Below are positions 20,770 through 31,407 of a stretch of 64,000 bases of DNA, piece after piece (position 1 is the stretch's first letter; each line of letters opens with the position of its first letter). Below the pieces are notes generated by a model. The model was given only the letters and a program-made list of their open reading frames with translations, searched no databases and had not been told where the DNA came from. The stretch is taken from the NCBI GenBank assembly GCA_034766995.1, contig CM068313.1, forward strand, positions 60,929,409 through 60,993,408. Direction: 5' to 3'. The stretch comes from Acanthacorydalis orientalis (taxonomy: Eukaryota; Arthropoda; Insecta; Megaloptera; Corydalidae). A program made the translations under genes and the position numbers.

Positions 20770-21425
20770 AGTCCGTTAGTGATATTAAAATTTTTAAATT
20801 CAATTTTCATTCGATATCTTGTCTCCATAAGTTATTTCTAATCAAATAATAAAATAAAACAATAAATTGATTACAGCCTGCTATTTAGATCACTGAAAGA
20901 AAAGAGAGATATTTTTTATAGCTAAAAACAAATAAAATTTATTAAGAAATATAAAACAGACACACACACACACACACAGATCTGTAAGAAACTGTAATAT
21001 TATATGAGCTGAAAAATAAATATTTATTATTATCTTTATGGCTATCGATTTGGAATTTATGTTTCTAATGAAGAACTGAAAAAATCCTTTTCTTGAGAGA
21101 TATATTCCACGAGTGATATTAGAAATTGTAAATTGAAATTTTATTCGATATCTTATACCCAGAACATGTTTCTATTCAAATAACAATGTTCAAGATTAAA
21201 TAAATTATTCATAGCCTGTTAATTTAATCACTGAAAGAAGAGAGAGATATTTTTTGTAGCGCGTATTAAAGCAAATAAAAATTATTAAAAAAATATAAAA
21301 CAGACCCACACACACACACACACATACACGTCTGTAAGAAACAGTATTATTATACGAGCTGTAAAAATTAATATTTAGTATTATCTCTCTGGCTATCCAT
21401 TTTGAATTTACGTTCCTTAATTCCT
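20770..21425. repeat. ~340-bp tandem dimer with internal (CA)n
   Basis: Two head-to-tail units, 20770-21110 and 21111-21425. Each has TTCGATATCTTRT, CTGAAAGAARAGAGAGATATT, AAAACAGAC then (CA)n then TCTGTAAGAAAC, and GGCTATC. Relatives lie at 29830-30250 and 31215-31405. Confidence 0.8.
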
Positions 21426-21429
21426 TTAT

Positions 21430-22150
21430 TTATTTCCCTTAATTGATAGAGTTTCGGTCAAAAGTTGATAGTTTTTGAGAGAAATGCAGAAAATCTGCAA
21501 GCCAACAACAAAAATCCACACTCTAGAAAAAAACGTTTATTTCGAATGATCACAGTAGGTATATCTCTACCAACTGGTTTACAAAAAAAAAACTACTTTT
21601 TACAGAAAACTGAATGCTCTTTCGTTTAGTTTCAGTGAATTTTTCACAAAATCTGAACAGTTTTCGAGAAAACTGCCAAAAGTCGACAAATCAGTCACTG
21701 GAATTCCCGTCGTTACACATGCGATTACTTCGAATGATCGCAGCGGGCGTATTTTTATCGATCAACTTTTGAATCTGTCACCTTGTAAAGAAAATCGAAC
21801 TCTCTCTTATTTGGTGTCAGCGAAATTTTTTTACCAATCTTAACAGTTTTCGAGACGATTCCAGAAAGTGTACAAGCCGCGTGCTGGAATTCCTCTTTTA
21901 TACAAAACGGTATTTAGGACGGTGATAGTAGGAGTATTTACTTTAATTAGCTTTTGGAATTGATAAAATTTATATAGAATTGTACGCTCTTTCATCTAAT
22001 TTCAGTAAATTTCAAAGAAATCTCATTTTTTTGAGAGAATTCCCAGAAATCGACAAGTCAGTTGATGAGATTCTTGCCTTTACATAAGAAAATTATTTGG
22101 AATGATAGCAGTAGGCGTATTTTTATCAGAGTTTGTCAAGCTGAACCTCG
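21430..22150. repeat. ~185-bp tandem repeat, about 4 units
   Basis: The block GAATGATCRCAGYRGG recurs at about 21546, 21734, 21917 and 22100 (spacing 183-188). It is followed each time by a ...TTTAGTTTCAGTGAATTT...-like block and a CCAGAAA-GTCGACAAG-like block. Confidence 0.85.
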
Positions 22151-22299
22151 GCCAGAAATTCATAGAGAGCCCACAGATTTCACTGCATTTACTGTAAGTT
22201 GTTAACGATCGAGACTCAGGTGGAACACGGGGAAAGAATCTGCATGTGTCTGCAAGAACACAGATCGACTGTCAAAGCCGTTGGAAGCGTTCGAATAGT

Positions 22300-23640
22300 T
22301 CGAAAATCTGTTTTTTAAACTATGGATTTTCTTATAAGTCAATTCCAGAAAAATTCCACGATCCGACATTTGCTTAAAACGACTTTAGGGCATAGGATTC
22401 AGGCTGAAAAAACTGTCCGTAGCTGAAACTAAAATCGAAATTCCAGTAAGACATTTTTTCAGCCTACAGAGTTTTCCAAACGTCCATTCCGGAGCAGATA
22501 TAGCGTTTGAATTACGATTTTCTGCACCAAAAATAACACGGAAATATTTATCTTCTACGAAATGAAATCAAAAAATAAAATTTATCATTTTTTAAACTTT
22601 GGCATTCCTTATAATTCCATTCCAGAGATGATCGAGCGCTGGAATCTTCGTTAAAACACTCTAATGTACCGAACATAACAAGGATAGCCTTTAATTTTCC
22701 CAAATCGAAATCAGAAAACTGACCGACCTGTATTTAAATCTATAGATCTTCTTATAATTCCATTCCACAGAAGATACAGCATTAGAGTAGTCATTAAAAT
22801 ACTTTCCTGTATCAAATTTACCCAGCAGGACATTACAGTTTCCCAAATTAAAATCTGAAAACTGTACAATCTACATTTAAATCTATAGATCTTCTTAGAA
22901 TTCCATTCCACAGAAGATGCAGAATTTGAATCTTCAATAAAACACTTTTCTGTATCAAATTTAACCAGAAAAACATTCTACATTCTCAAATTAAAATCAA
23001 AAATCAGAAAAGTCTATTCTTAAATCGACAGAACTTCCCAGAATTCCATTCTAGACAAGAACCAGTATTGCGTAAGCCATTTAAATATTTATTTGTACGA
23101 AATTTAATCAGAAAAAAGGTAATTTTCACAAATGAAAATCAAAAATCTATGAAATCTATTTTTAAATTAATAAAACTTGTGAGAATTCCATTCCAGTGAA
23201 GATTCAGTACTGGAATCGTCTACTATACACTTTTTGATAATAAATTTAAACAGAAAAGGCTTTTATTTATTCCAATTTGAATCATTAATCTATTAACTCT
23301 ATTTTAAAATAAACAGAACTTTTTAGAATTCCAATCCAGAGAGGATAGAGCATTGGATTATAAATTAAAACTTCTTTTTGTACTAAAGTCAAGTAAGGAG
23401 ACACTTTCTTCAAAAATTAAAAACATAAATCCAAAAATCTATTTTTAAATCGATAGAACTTCTTTAAATTATATTCCAGAGAACATCTAGTAGTGAGATG
23501 TCATTTAAACAGGTTTTTTTTATCGCGAATTCAAGCTGAAAATATTTGATTTTTCCAAATCGCAATCGAAAAATCTATAGATTTTATCGAATTCCATTCC
23601 AGAGAAGATTTAAAAAAGCTTTAAAGCGATTTTTCAAATA
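22300..23640. repeat. ~141-bp tandem repeat, about 9-10 units
   Basis: The anchor AGAATTCCATTCCAGAGAAG or a close variant appears at about 22341, 22482, 22613, 22757, 22900, 23041, 23185, 23324, 23470 and 23592. Most spacings are 139-146 bp. Each unit also carries TTAAATCTATAGATCTTC-like and TCAAATTTAACCAGAAA-like blocks. Not coding. Confidence 0.9.
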
Positions 23641-23664
23641 TAAACTCACACATCGCTCTGCATG

Positions 23665-24848
23665 AACTATGAAATAATTAAGCTATGAAATAATTTAGCT
23701 TTGAAATAACTATCCTAAGAAATAAATATGGTATGAAATAATAAAGCTATGAAATAATTAAAATATGAAATAAATAAATTAGGAAATAATTAATCTATGA
23801 AACAATTAATCTATGAAATAAATAAACTATTAAATAATTAAGCTACATAGTAAATAAACTAGGAAATAATGAAGCTATGATGTAATTAATCTATGAAATA
23901 AATAAAATAGGAAATTATTAAGCTATGAAGTAATTAATCTATGAAATAAATAAAGTAGGAAATAATTAAGCTATGAAATAATTAATCTATGAAATAAATA
24001 AACTATGAAATAATTAAGCTATGAAATAAATAACCTATGAAATAATTAAACTATGAAATAAATAAATTAGGAAAGAATTAAGATTTGAAACAATTAAGCT
24101 ATGATATAGTTAAACAATGTATTAAATAAACTAGGATATAATTAAGCTATGAAATAAATATACTAGCGAATAACTAACCTATGAAATAATTAATACATGA
24201 AATAAATAAACAAGGAAATAATTAATCTATGAAACAATTAATCTATGAAATAAATAAACTATTAAATAAATAAACTAGGAAATAATTAAGCTATGATATA
24301 ATTAAGCTATGATATAATTAAGCTATGATGTAATTAAGCTATGATGTAATTAATCTATGAAATAAATAAACTAGGAAATTATTAAGCTATGAAAGAATTA
24401 AGCTATGAAGTAATTAAGCTATGAAATAGATAAACTAAGAAATAATTAAGCTATATAGTAAATAAACTAGGAAATAATTAAGCTATAAAATAAATAAACT
24501 ATTAAATAATTAAGCTATATAGTAAATAAACTAGGAAATAATTAAGCTATAAAATAAATAAACTATTAAATAATTAAGCTATATAGTAAATAAACTAGGA
24601 AATAATTAAGCTATATAGTAAATAAACTAGGAAATAATTAAGCTATAAAATAAATAAACTATTAAATAATTAAGCTATATAGTAAATAAACTAGGAAATA
24701 ATTAAGCTATGAAATAATTAATCTATGAAATAAATAACTAGGAAATTATTAATCTTTGATATAATTAATATATGAAATAAATAACTGGGAAATAATTAAG
24801 TTATGAAATAAATAAACTAGGTGATAATGAAGCTATGAAATAATTAAA
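23665..24848. repeat. 16-bp minisatellite, array 2, with 64-bp higher-order repeat
   Basis: About 74 units of 16 bp around GAAATAATTAAGCTAT and GAAATAAATAAACTAG. In 24440-24700 four variant units (beginning CTATATAG, CTAGGAAA, CTATAAAA, CTATTAAA) cycle as a 64-bp higher-order unit. Confidence 0.93.
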
Positions 24849-24864
24849 AAAGTCATGTGCTGAA

Positions 24865-24877
24865 GGTCGAACAGTCG
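24865..24877 (+). repeat. target-site duplication, left copy
   Basis: GGTCGAACAGTCG, identical to 28565-28577, immediately before the first base of the LINE. Confidence 0.9.
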
Positions 24878-24882
24878 TTGTC

Positions 24883-25413
24883 ATGCGTTGCGTGATCTGC
24901 GACGACGAGCACGACGTCAAGCAGTGCCCGCTCAAGAAGGATCAGGCGGCCAAGTGCGTCAACTGCGGAGGGCCTCATCCGGCCAACTATCGTGGCTGCC
25001 CCGCTCACGTGCGCGAGCAGGAGCGTAGAATCGCACAGCGCGAGAAGAACTTGAAGAGGCAGCAGCCCTCCGCGCAGTTCACCGGCGGATACTTTCCGTC
25101 GATGCGCAACAGATACGTGGACGCCCCGGCGCCCGCTTCCAACTCGTGGAGCACCAGAACTCCCCGACCTCGTGTCGGAATCACTGGCGTCGTTGACGTC
25201 AACGCTGGCGGCGCTAGGGCGCGCCCGACCGCGAAGTCGCCTGAGGACAAGGCGCACACACTGAAGGCTATCTTCGACGAGATCGACGATCTCTGCGACT
25301 TCGACAACCTCGTCGCAATCGCTCTCCAGCTGCGTGACGATCTGGCCGCAGCCACGCTCAGGAGCGAGAAGTTCCAGATCGTCCGCCGTTTCCTTCAGCG
25401 TCTCGATGAATAG
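24883..25413 (+). CDS. LINE ORF1 C-terminal fragment, CCHC zinc knuckles
   Basis: 176 aa in frame. The first residues read RCVICDDEHDVKQCP and then KCVNCGGPHPANYRGCP, the paired Cys/His knuckles of Jockey-type ORF1 proteins that bind element RNA. Upstream knuckle and N-terminal sequence are lost to 5' truncation, so the Met at 24883 is incidental. The rest is hydrophilic with a C-terminal acidic/helical segment (about residues 115-176). The stop at 25411 lies downstream of the probable ORF2 start at 25406, so the two frames overlap by a few bases. Confidence 0.88.
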   Translation: MRCVICDDEHDVKQCPLKKDQAAKCVNCGGPHPANYRGCPAHVREQERRIAQREKNLKRQQPSAQFTGGYFPSMRNRYVDAPAPASNSWSTRTPRPRVGITGVVDVNAGGARARPTAKSPEDKAHTLKAIFDEIDDLCDFDNLVAIALQLRDDLAAATLRSEKFQIVRRFLQRLDE

Positions 25414-28179
25414 ACACAGTCTATCTCGAGGCCAATTGCGTGTCGCGTTGTGGAACGCCAGTACTTTGAACACGAGGATCGACGAGTTGGGAGCCTTCCT
25501 GCAGCAGAATCGAATAGACGTAGTCCTAGTAACCAAAACGTCCTTCAAGGACAACAGGTACAAGGGCATCGCAGGTTTCAGAGCGTATCACCGTCCGAAG
25601 CCCGGCGGTCGCGGAGGCGCTCGATCTACGTCAGTGCCGACCTTGTCCAGCACGAGGTCTACGTCGACAATCTGACGTCGCTGCAGGTCGTCTCAGTGGT
25701 GATCGGGACGCCCGCGAAGCTCGTTGTGGCCGTGGATTATCGCAGCCCCCGGGACACGCTCGATGTCGTCGACCTGGACCGGATCCTCGGTCTGGGTAAC
25801 AGAGTAATCGTCGGCGATGATTTTAATGAGAAACATAGGCTCTGGAACTGCCATCGGGGTGACGCTGCAGGAAAGGCCCTCCACGACTACGTGGAACGAC
25901 TACGCGAATACGTCGTCCACGCCCATGCAGAGCCTACGTACTACAGGCGAAACTGCCGCCCGTCCGTTCTGGACGTCCTCGTCAGCAAGAACGTCGGTGT
26001 CGATAACATCGCGACACTGCCAGAGCTCAGCTCAGACCACAACCCGGTAGTCGCGCGCCTCCCGATCTCATCTGCGAGGCGCGAGCGAACGTATCGCGAC
26101 TATGCGGGAGCTGACTGGCCGGCGTTCAAGAAGCAGCTGAACGGCTCGGTCCGGGCCGATCATCGCATCGGCTCCGTCGATGATCTGAAGACCCGGGCAG
26201 ACGAGCTCACCGCGCGCGTCCGCGAAGCGATGGACGCCAACATACCGCGCAAGAGGCACCAGCCGAACAAGGTGACCCTAGAAGAGGACGTCAGAGACAT
26301 GATCGCGACGCGCAATATGGCGCGTAGGCTCTGGAAGCGTACTCGGAGGGACGAGTACCGGCTGATCCGGAATCGTCTCTCCGAGCGGATCAGCAAGGAA
26401 GTCGCGCGCACACGTAACGAGATCTGGGGGAGCAAACTGGCCCGCATCTCGGAAGAGCACAACATGACTGACACGTGGAGGGTCGTGAGAGCCATACGGG
26501 CCAAGGCCCGCACTCATCTTCCGCCCATCAAGGACGCCGACGGGGAGTACCGATACAGCGACGGCGATAAGGCCGAGCTGCTCGCGCAGCACTTCGAGAG
26601 TGTGCATCGCATCGCCGAGAAGATTGGCGACTCGCAGTTCGCCCTCGACATCGGCGAGAATGTCCGTAGGTGGCGCGACTGTGTGGTTTTCACAGGGCAT
26701 TCACTGGGCGTCGCCTCGCGAGGTGGACGCAGTCATCCGGGCATCGCAGCCGCTGAAGGCTCCGGGTGACGACGAGATCCAGAACAGAGTGTTAAAGTAC
26801 CTCCCTCGCAAGGAGATCGTCGCCCTGACGAACATCGTCAACGATGCGCGATGCGCCTCCAGCACTTTCCGTCTCGATGGAAACAGGCGAGGATTCTGGC
26901 CATCAAGAAGGCTGGAAAGAAGGCGGACCTGGCGGCGAGCTATCGCCCCATCAGCCTGCTGTTGTCGATCAGTAAATTGCTCGAGAAGTCGATACTCACC
27001 AGGATCCAACAGCACGACCTGGCGGCCAATAACATCCGGCCCGAGCAATTCGGCTTCAGGCGCGGGCACTCGACCGTCCACCAGCTGGCCAGAATCGCTC
27101 ACAACGCCACCGAGCGGAGCGGAAACAAGCGCTGCACGGCGATGGTGCTCCTCGACATCGAGAAGGCCTTCGACACGGTCTGGCACGACGGCCTCGTTTA
27201 CAAGCTGCTACGATACGGGGTGCCGCCGTATCTCGTAAAATTCGTCGATCACTACCTCAGACGTCGCTCGTTCCGTGACGAGGTGAACTGGAAATTCTCC
27301 ACGGTCAGACCAGTTGTTGCGGGAGTACCGCAGGGATCCATCCTCGGGCCAATGCTCTTCAGTTGTTTCGTTAACGATATGCCGAGCTCGAGAGGCGCCG
27401 AACTGGCCCTCTATGCAGACGACACCGTCATCTTTGCGAACACCAGATCGCTAGATGACTCGCTCAACAGACTCCAGGACGCCCTCGACGAGGTGTCCGG
27501 CTTCTTCGCAAAGTGGCGAATGAAGATAAATGCCGCCAAGACGGAGGGCATCGTCTTCTCGCGAGCGAGGCGCAGTCATCCGCGACGGCGTCTCACCATC
27601 GACGACGCCGACGTGATCTGGGAGGATTCCGTCAGGTACCTCGGGGTGCACATGGACACGCGCCTCCGCTACAACACGCACGTCGCGTGCGTACGCAGGA
27701 AGTCGTACGGCGCCCTTGCCGAGCTTTACTCTCTGTTGGCCAGAGGGAGCGGTGTGTCGCGCGACGACAAGGTCGCGATCTACAAGATGGCGATCAGACC
27801 GATCCTCACGTACGCCTCCCCGATCTGGCGGAATACCTCGGGCACCAACATCAAGCGCCTGCAGACCGTCCAGAACAAGATCCTGAGGATGGCGGTGGAC
27901 AAGCCGTCCAACTACCCGACGCTCGCGGTGCACGAGCGCGCGGACATCTGTACGGTTGCCGAGCACATCGAGCAGACGAGCTGGAGGTTCTACACGCGGG
28001 TGCTGCGGTGCAATCCGCTGCTTGAGCGACTGCCCAGAGCGCGTGTGATCCCCCTCGCGAGGAGGATCGGACCGACCAGAAGACGCAACAAGTTCGTGCA
28101 ACCGTACTATTTCAGAACTACGTCGCCCGTGCGGCCGGCTGACTCGCGCCGACGGAAAACGGGTAACGTCAGGACGTGA
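25406..28179 (+). pseudogene. LINE ORF2: endonuclease and reverse transcriptase, three frame changes
   Basis: The Met at 25406 begins a frame reading QLRVALWNASTLNTRIDELGAF (endonuclease start). After a shift near 25615 it continues IYVSADLVQHEV, VVAVDYRSP, VIVGDDFNEKH (normally GDFN-like), RPSVLDVLVS and SSDHNPV. Two further shifts near 26690 and 26850 precede the reverse transcriptase, which is then open to 28179. That part shows SYRPISLLLSISKLLEK, EQFGFRRGHST, MVLLDIEKAFDTVW, VVAGVPQGSILGP, LALYADDTVIF and RYLGVHMDTRLRY. All catalytic Asp of the polymerase are present. The block order matches the relic at 10790-12464. The clade call rests on motif wording only. Confidence 0.92.
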
Positions 28180-28564
28180 GTGCGTGACCAGTGCGTCACC
28201 ACACGACCTTCCCGCACTTTTCTCTTTTCAGGCTCTAGCGCGGGAGGGGGTAGGGTAGGTAGTCATCGTGAGGGTGGGGTGAGGGGTTGCCTGGGATTTT
28301 ACTTTCTTTTTCTTTCTTTTTGGGTTTTTACTTTTCTTTTCTTCTAACGATCGATATCCAGGTTTTTTGGAACTTTTCCTGGATTTAAGCACGAACTGCG
28401 CAATTGTTTATCGAGCCACATGTAGATTATCCACAATTATACGCCGACTGAGGCTGTTGTCGGGGCGATCCTCGCCCCTAGCAACGGTCCGATATTGATC
28501 TACAAATCTTTTCGATTTCTCATGGGCCGATCTAAAACACCGCAAATTCGTGCAAAAAAAAAAC
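28180..28564 (+). other. LINE 3' UTR with 7-bp stem-loop and poly(A)
   Basis: Contains a T/C-rich stretch (28295-28350), then a stem ATCCAGG (28356-28362) / CCTGGAT (28378-28384) around a T-rich 15-nt loop, and ends in 10 A. Placement near the 3' terminus suggests the template-recognition structure used by the element's own reverse transcriptase. Confidence 0.75.
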
Positions 28565-28577
28565 GGTCGAACAGTCG
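28565..28577 (+). repeat. target-site duplication, right copy
   Basis: GGTCGAACAGTCG, identical to 24865-24877. Confidence 0.9.
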
Positions 28578-29629
28578 AGGTTTCAACTTCGCTTCACAGC
28601 ACTTCATCCACCGCGAAAGCTCTCAATGTATCGATCGCACAATTGACAATCAATCAGCATAACATCTCATACACTGACGACGTTCAATTCGCAATCGATC
28701 GATCTGTGTGTCGTACATACAGGTGAAACATTAACAAATATGCAGAATGTGATATCGTCTTATGGATTTTTTTACCTGCATTTACGTTTGAACCGGATTT
28801 CAATTCCGTTTTGTTATAAAATCAAATCATCATGAAACCATATCCAGCCTAAAACTAAAACCTTTTCTCCTACAAAAAAGGGGGGAAGTACGATGGATTT
28901 TTTACATTTCAAAATTATAAAAACCTTTTTTTTATTTATCCCTTTGTATATTCCCCTTTCGATCTGCGACAGCCGCATATCAGGAGTGGCAACTTCTGAC
29001 GATATATAATTTCAGGCAATGTATCACTCTCACATTCACCTAATTCACATTATTCACTGAAGTCACTTTCATCCACTAACTATTTTTAACTTTTAAATCT
29101 ACAAATTATTAATACACAAAAAGAAGATGACATTTTCAAAACACTACTGCAGGATAGCTTTTATTAACGATGAATGGAAGTTGTATTTTGCATAAAGTAA
29201 TTGTGTGTGTGTGTGCATGTGGTATATTGTGCAGAGTAATATGTTTATAGTGAAATGAAACTGATGAGCTTTTCTCGCACTTTTCACTGAGCATATAGTA
29301 ATCGACAGCTAATTCTTGAGATGTCCAAGATAGAAGAGGACCAATCAGGGTAGGGTGAAAAGTGGGCGCAGTTTACCCTCATGCCCGGGAGGAAATGTGT
29401 GTGTTCGTGTGTGTATCGTCTGCATTGGCCATACACAAAATAATTGATTGAAATATATCAATATATTACGTCCGAATCAACAGATAATTATCCATTTAAC
29501 AACAAATCGTCGTGTCGATTCGAGAATCATCCCTAACTTACGCCCTCAATTTTAAATATTTTAAACAAAAAAAATCAAAAAAAAAAGAATTAATCAAAGA
29601 AACACCTATTATAGCTACCTTATCTACTA
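28578..29629. other. unassigned sequence
   Basis: No supported gene or element. Contains short GT runs near 29200 and 29400. Confidence 0.4.
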
Positions 29630-29800
29630 AATGTATGTGTGTGTGTGTGTGTGCTATCATCGTCTCTCGAAATAAAAATGTACAGTAACACAATCTGAAA
29701 GAAATGTAATTATTATAAAATATGTACATACACACAAACACACACACACACACGCATATATATATATGTGTGTGTGCGTGTGTCCTTAGTATTTTATTTT
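29630..29800. repeat. dispersed repeat with (GT)/(CA)/(TA) tracts, related to 19770-19985
   Basis: A GT run at 29636-29653, the shared block CTATCATCGT...GAAAGAAATGTAATTATTATA, then a CA/TA run at 29727-29780. Confidence 0.65.
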
Positions 29801-29829
29801 TTAATATCTATTCATGAATCGAGTATTGA

Positions 29830-30113
29830 AAAATGGTTTTTCGGGTAGATCTCTTCCCTAAGTGATTCTTTCATCTGTACGTTCATATATTAACTGATAT
29901 CTTCTTGAGATATTTCTGTTCAAATAACAATATTAAGTAATAATTAAAATTATTATAGCTAGTCATTTAAAAATTGATAAAAAACAGAGATATCAATTAA
30001 CATTTGGGAAACAAATAAGAATTGTTTGAAAAGTATAAGCTGGTACACACACACAAACAACCTGAAGAAACTTTATTATTTCATGAACTGAAAAATCCAT
30101 ATTTATTATATTT

Positions 30114-30184
<71 letters not shown>

Positions 30185-30250
30185 TATGTATGTACATCTA
30201 GCTATTCATTTTCAATCAATGATTTGAATTCATTGATTTTTTGTAACAAC
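29830..30250. repeat. ~340-bp repeat, diverged copy with (TA)n
   Basis: Shares TTCAAATAACAATATTAAG, AAACAGAGATAT, a CA run, CTGAAAAATCCATATTTATTAT and GCTATTCATTTT order with 20770-21425. A TA tract (30112-30192) sits inside it. Confidence 0.65.
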
Positions 30251-31214
30251 ATTCATAAAATCAACACAATTTCAAAATCCAAGTTCAATCTACTTCAATA
30301 AAAATTACTGGTGCACGGATTCGTTATGCCATACAATGATCTCCGGTGATACAATCGGCAGGTGACAGATTCGATCAGATATGGAGCATGCTGGCATTTC
30401 AGCAACAATGAAAATTACAGAGACAGATTGGACAGAACTGAACCTGTTCTTACATGTTTTCGAGAAAAATTTCGAATAGTATACAAACCAGAAAAGGGAG
30501 TCCGTCGATAAAATCATCAAGCTATCAAAGGGAACACATTTAACTCGAACATGCAATCCGGCCGAAATCACAAACAAAATATGGAATAATGGCAAGATGG
30601 TCCGCAAGAGTATCACCTGTGATATATTCGTAACTTTGAAGTGTATTTCGCACAAGGATATACACTGAACACGACTACATTTTTATTATTACACTCATTC
30701 TTATATTTGTGGCAAATTACAGTAATTTCCTATTTATTTATAAGGACAATTACTATAACAGTCGCACAACGATTATTACAAATAATAGAGCAGGCGTGTA
30801 ACGAAATATAAGGGAGGGTAGAGATGTGCCGGCTTGTCTGAAAAATGTAAAATTGGTGGAGAACGTTACAAGGTTCCGTAGAAAAAAATAATGTCCTGGT
30901 GTAAGCATGGAAGACGATGAGAAAGATCTTATATATGCTATGAATCGATACGTTCCGCAAATACAATCGATGTTACAAATTTCGAAAGGAACAAAACAAA
31001 CCGTCATGTGTAGCAGAATATAATAAATGCATGAAATGTGTAGATCGTGCCTACCGGTACCTTTCCTACTGCGCGGTTTTCCGAAAAAAACCAAAAAGTG
31101 GAGTATAATCAGTTTTCGTTAACGCGTTTTATATCGGTTGTCTCCGCCTGAGCGACTGCAAAAAGTACCCGCGAATAACGGAAGTTCCGCTTCCGAAACT
31201 CTCGCCGTGAAAGT
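30251..31214. other. unassigned sequence
   Basis: No frame longer than about 115 codons on either strand, and none with recognisable motifs. 30770-31200 is less AT-rich and could be remnant element sequence. Confidence 0.4.
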
Positions 31215-31405
31215 GTTAAGGTAGTTCTATACAAATAATAATGTTTATTAATTACAGCCTGTTATTTAAAACAATGAAAGAAAATAGAGATAATTGTTAA
31301 CAGCTGAAAACAAAAAAAATTATTCAAAAATGTAAAACAGGCACACAATTTGTAAGAAACTGTATCATTAGATAGAGCTGAAAAAAATAAGTTATTATTA
31401 TAATA
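31215..31405. repeat. ~340-bp repeat, copy cut by the mariner/duplication boundary
   Basis: ATTACAGCCTGTTATTT, GAAAGAAAATAGAGATA, AAAACAGGCACACA, TTTGTAAGAAACTGTAT and GAGCTGAAAAAA follow the family order. The unit stops at 31407, where the mariner end begins, and the missing remainder was not found at 41515. Confidence 0.65.
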
Positions 31406-31407
31406 TA

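Larger units (their letters stand above)
24878..28564 (+). mobile_element. Jockey-clade LINE, 5'-truncated, with 13-bp TSD and poly(A)
   Basis: A 3.7-kb insertion bounded by identical 13-bp direct repeats, with a 10-A tail (28554-28563). It holds the C-terminal part of ORF1, nearly complete ORF2 and a 3' UTR with a stem-loop. It is strongly GC-rich beside AT-rich satellite DNA. ORF2 has frame changes near 25615, 26690 and 26850, so it is inactive, though its identical TSDs argue for modest age. Confidence 0.95.

Noticed and set aside
23665..24848. CRISPR-like array
   Set aside because: Units are contiguous 16-bp repeats with no unique spacers, in a eukaryotic context.
24853..25569. 238-codon minus-strand frame
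   Set aside because: Antisense shadow of LINE ORF1/ORF2. The plus strand carries the zinc knuckles and endonuclease motifs.
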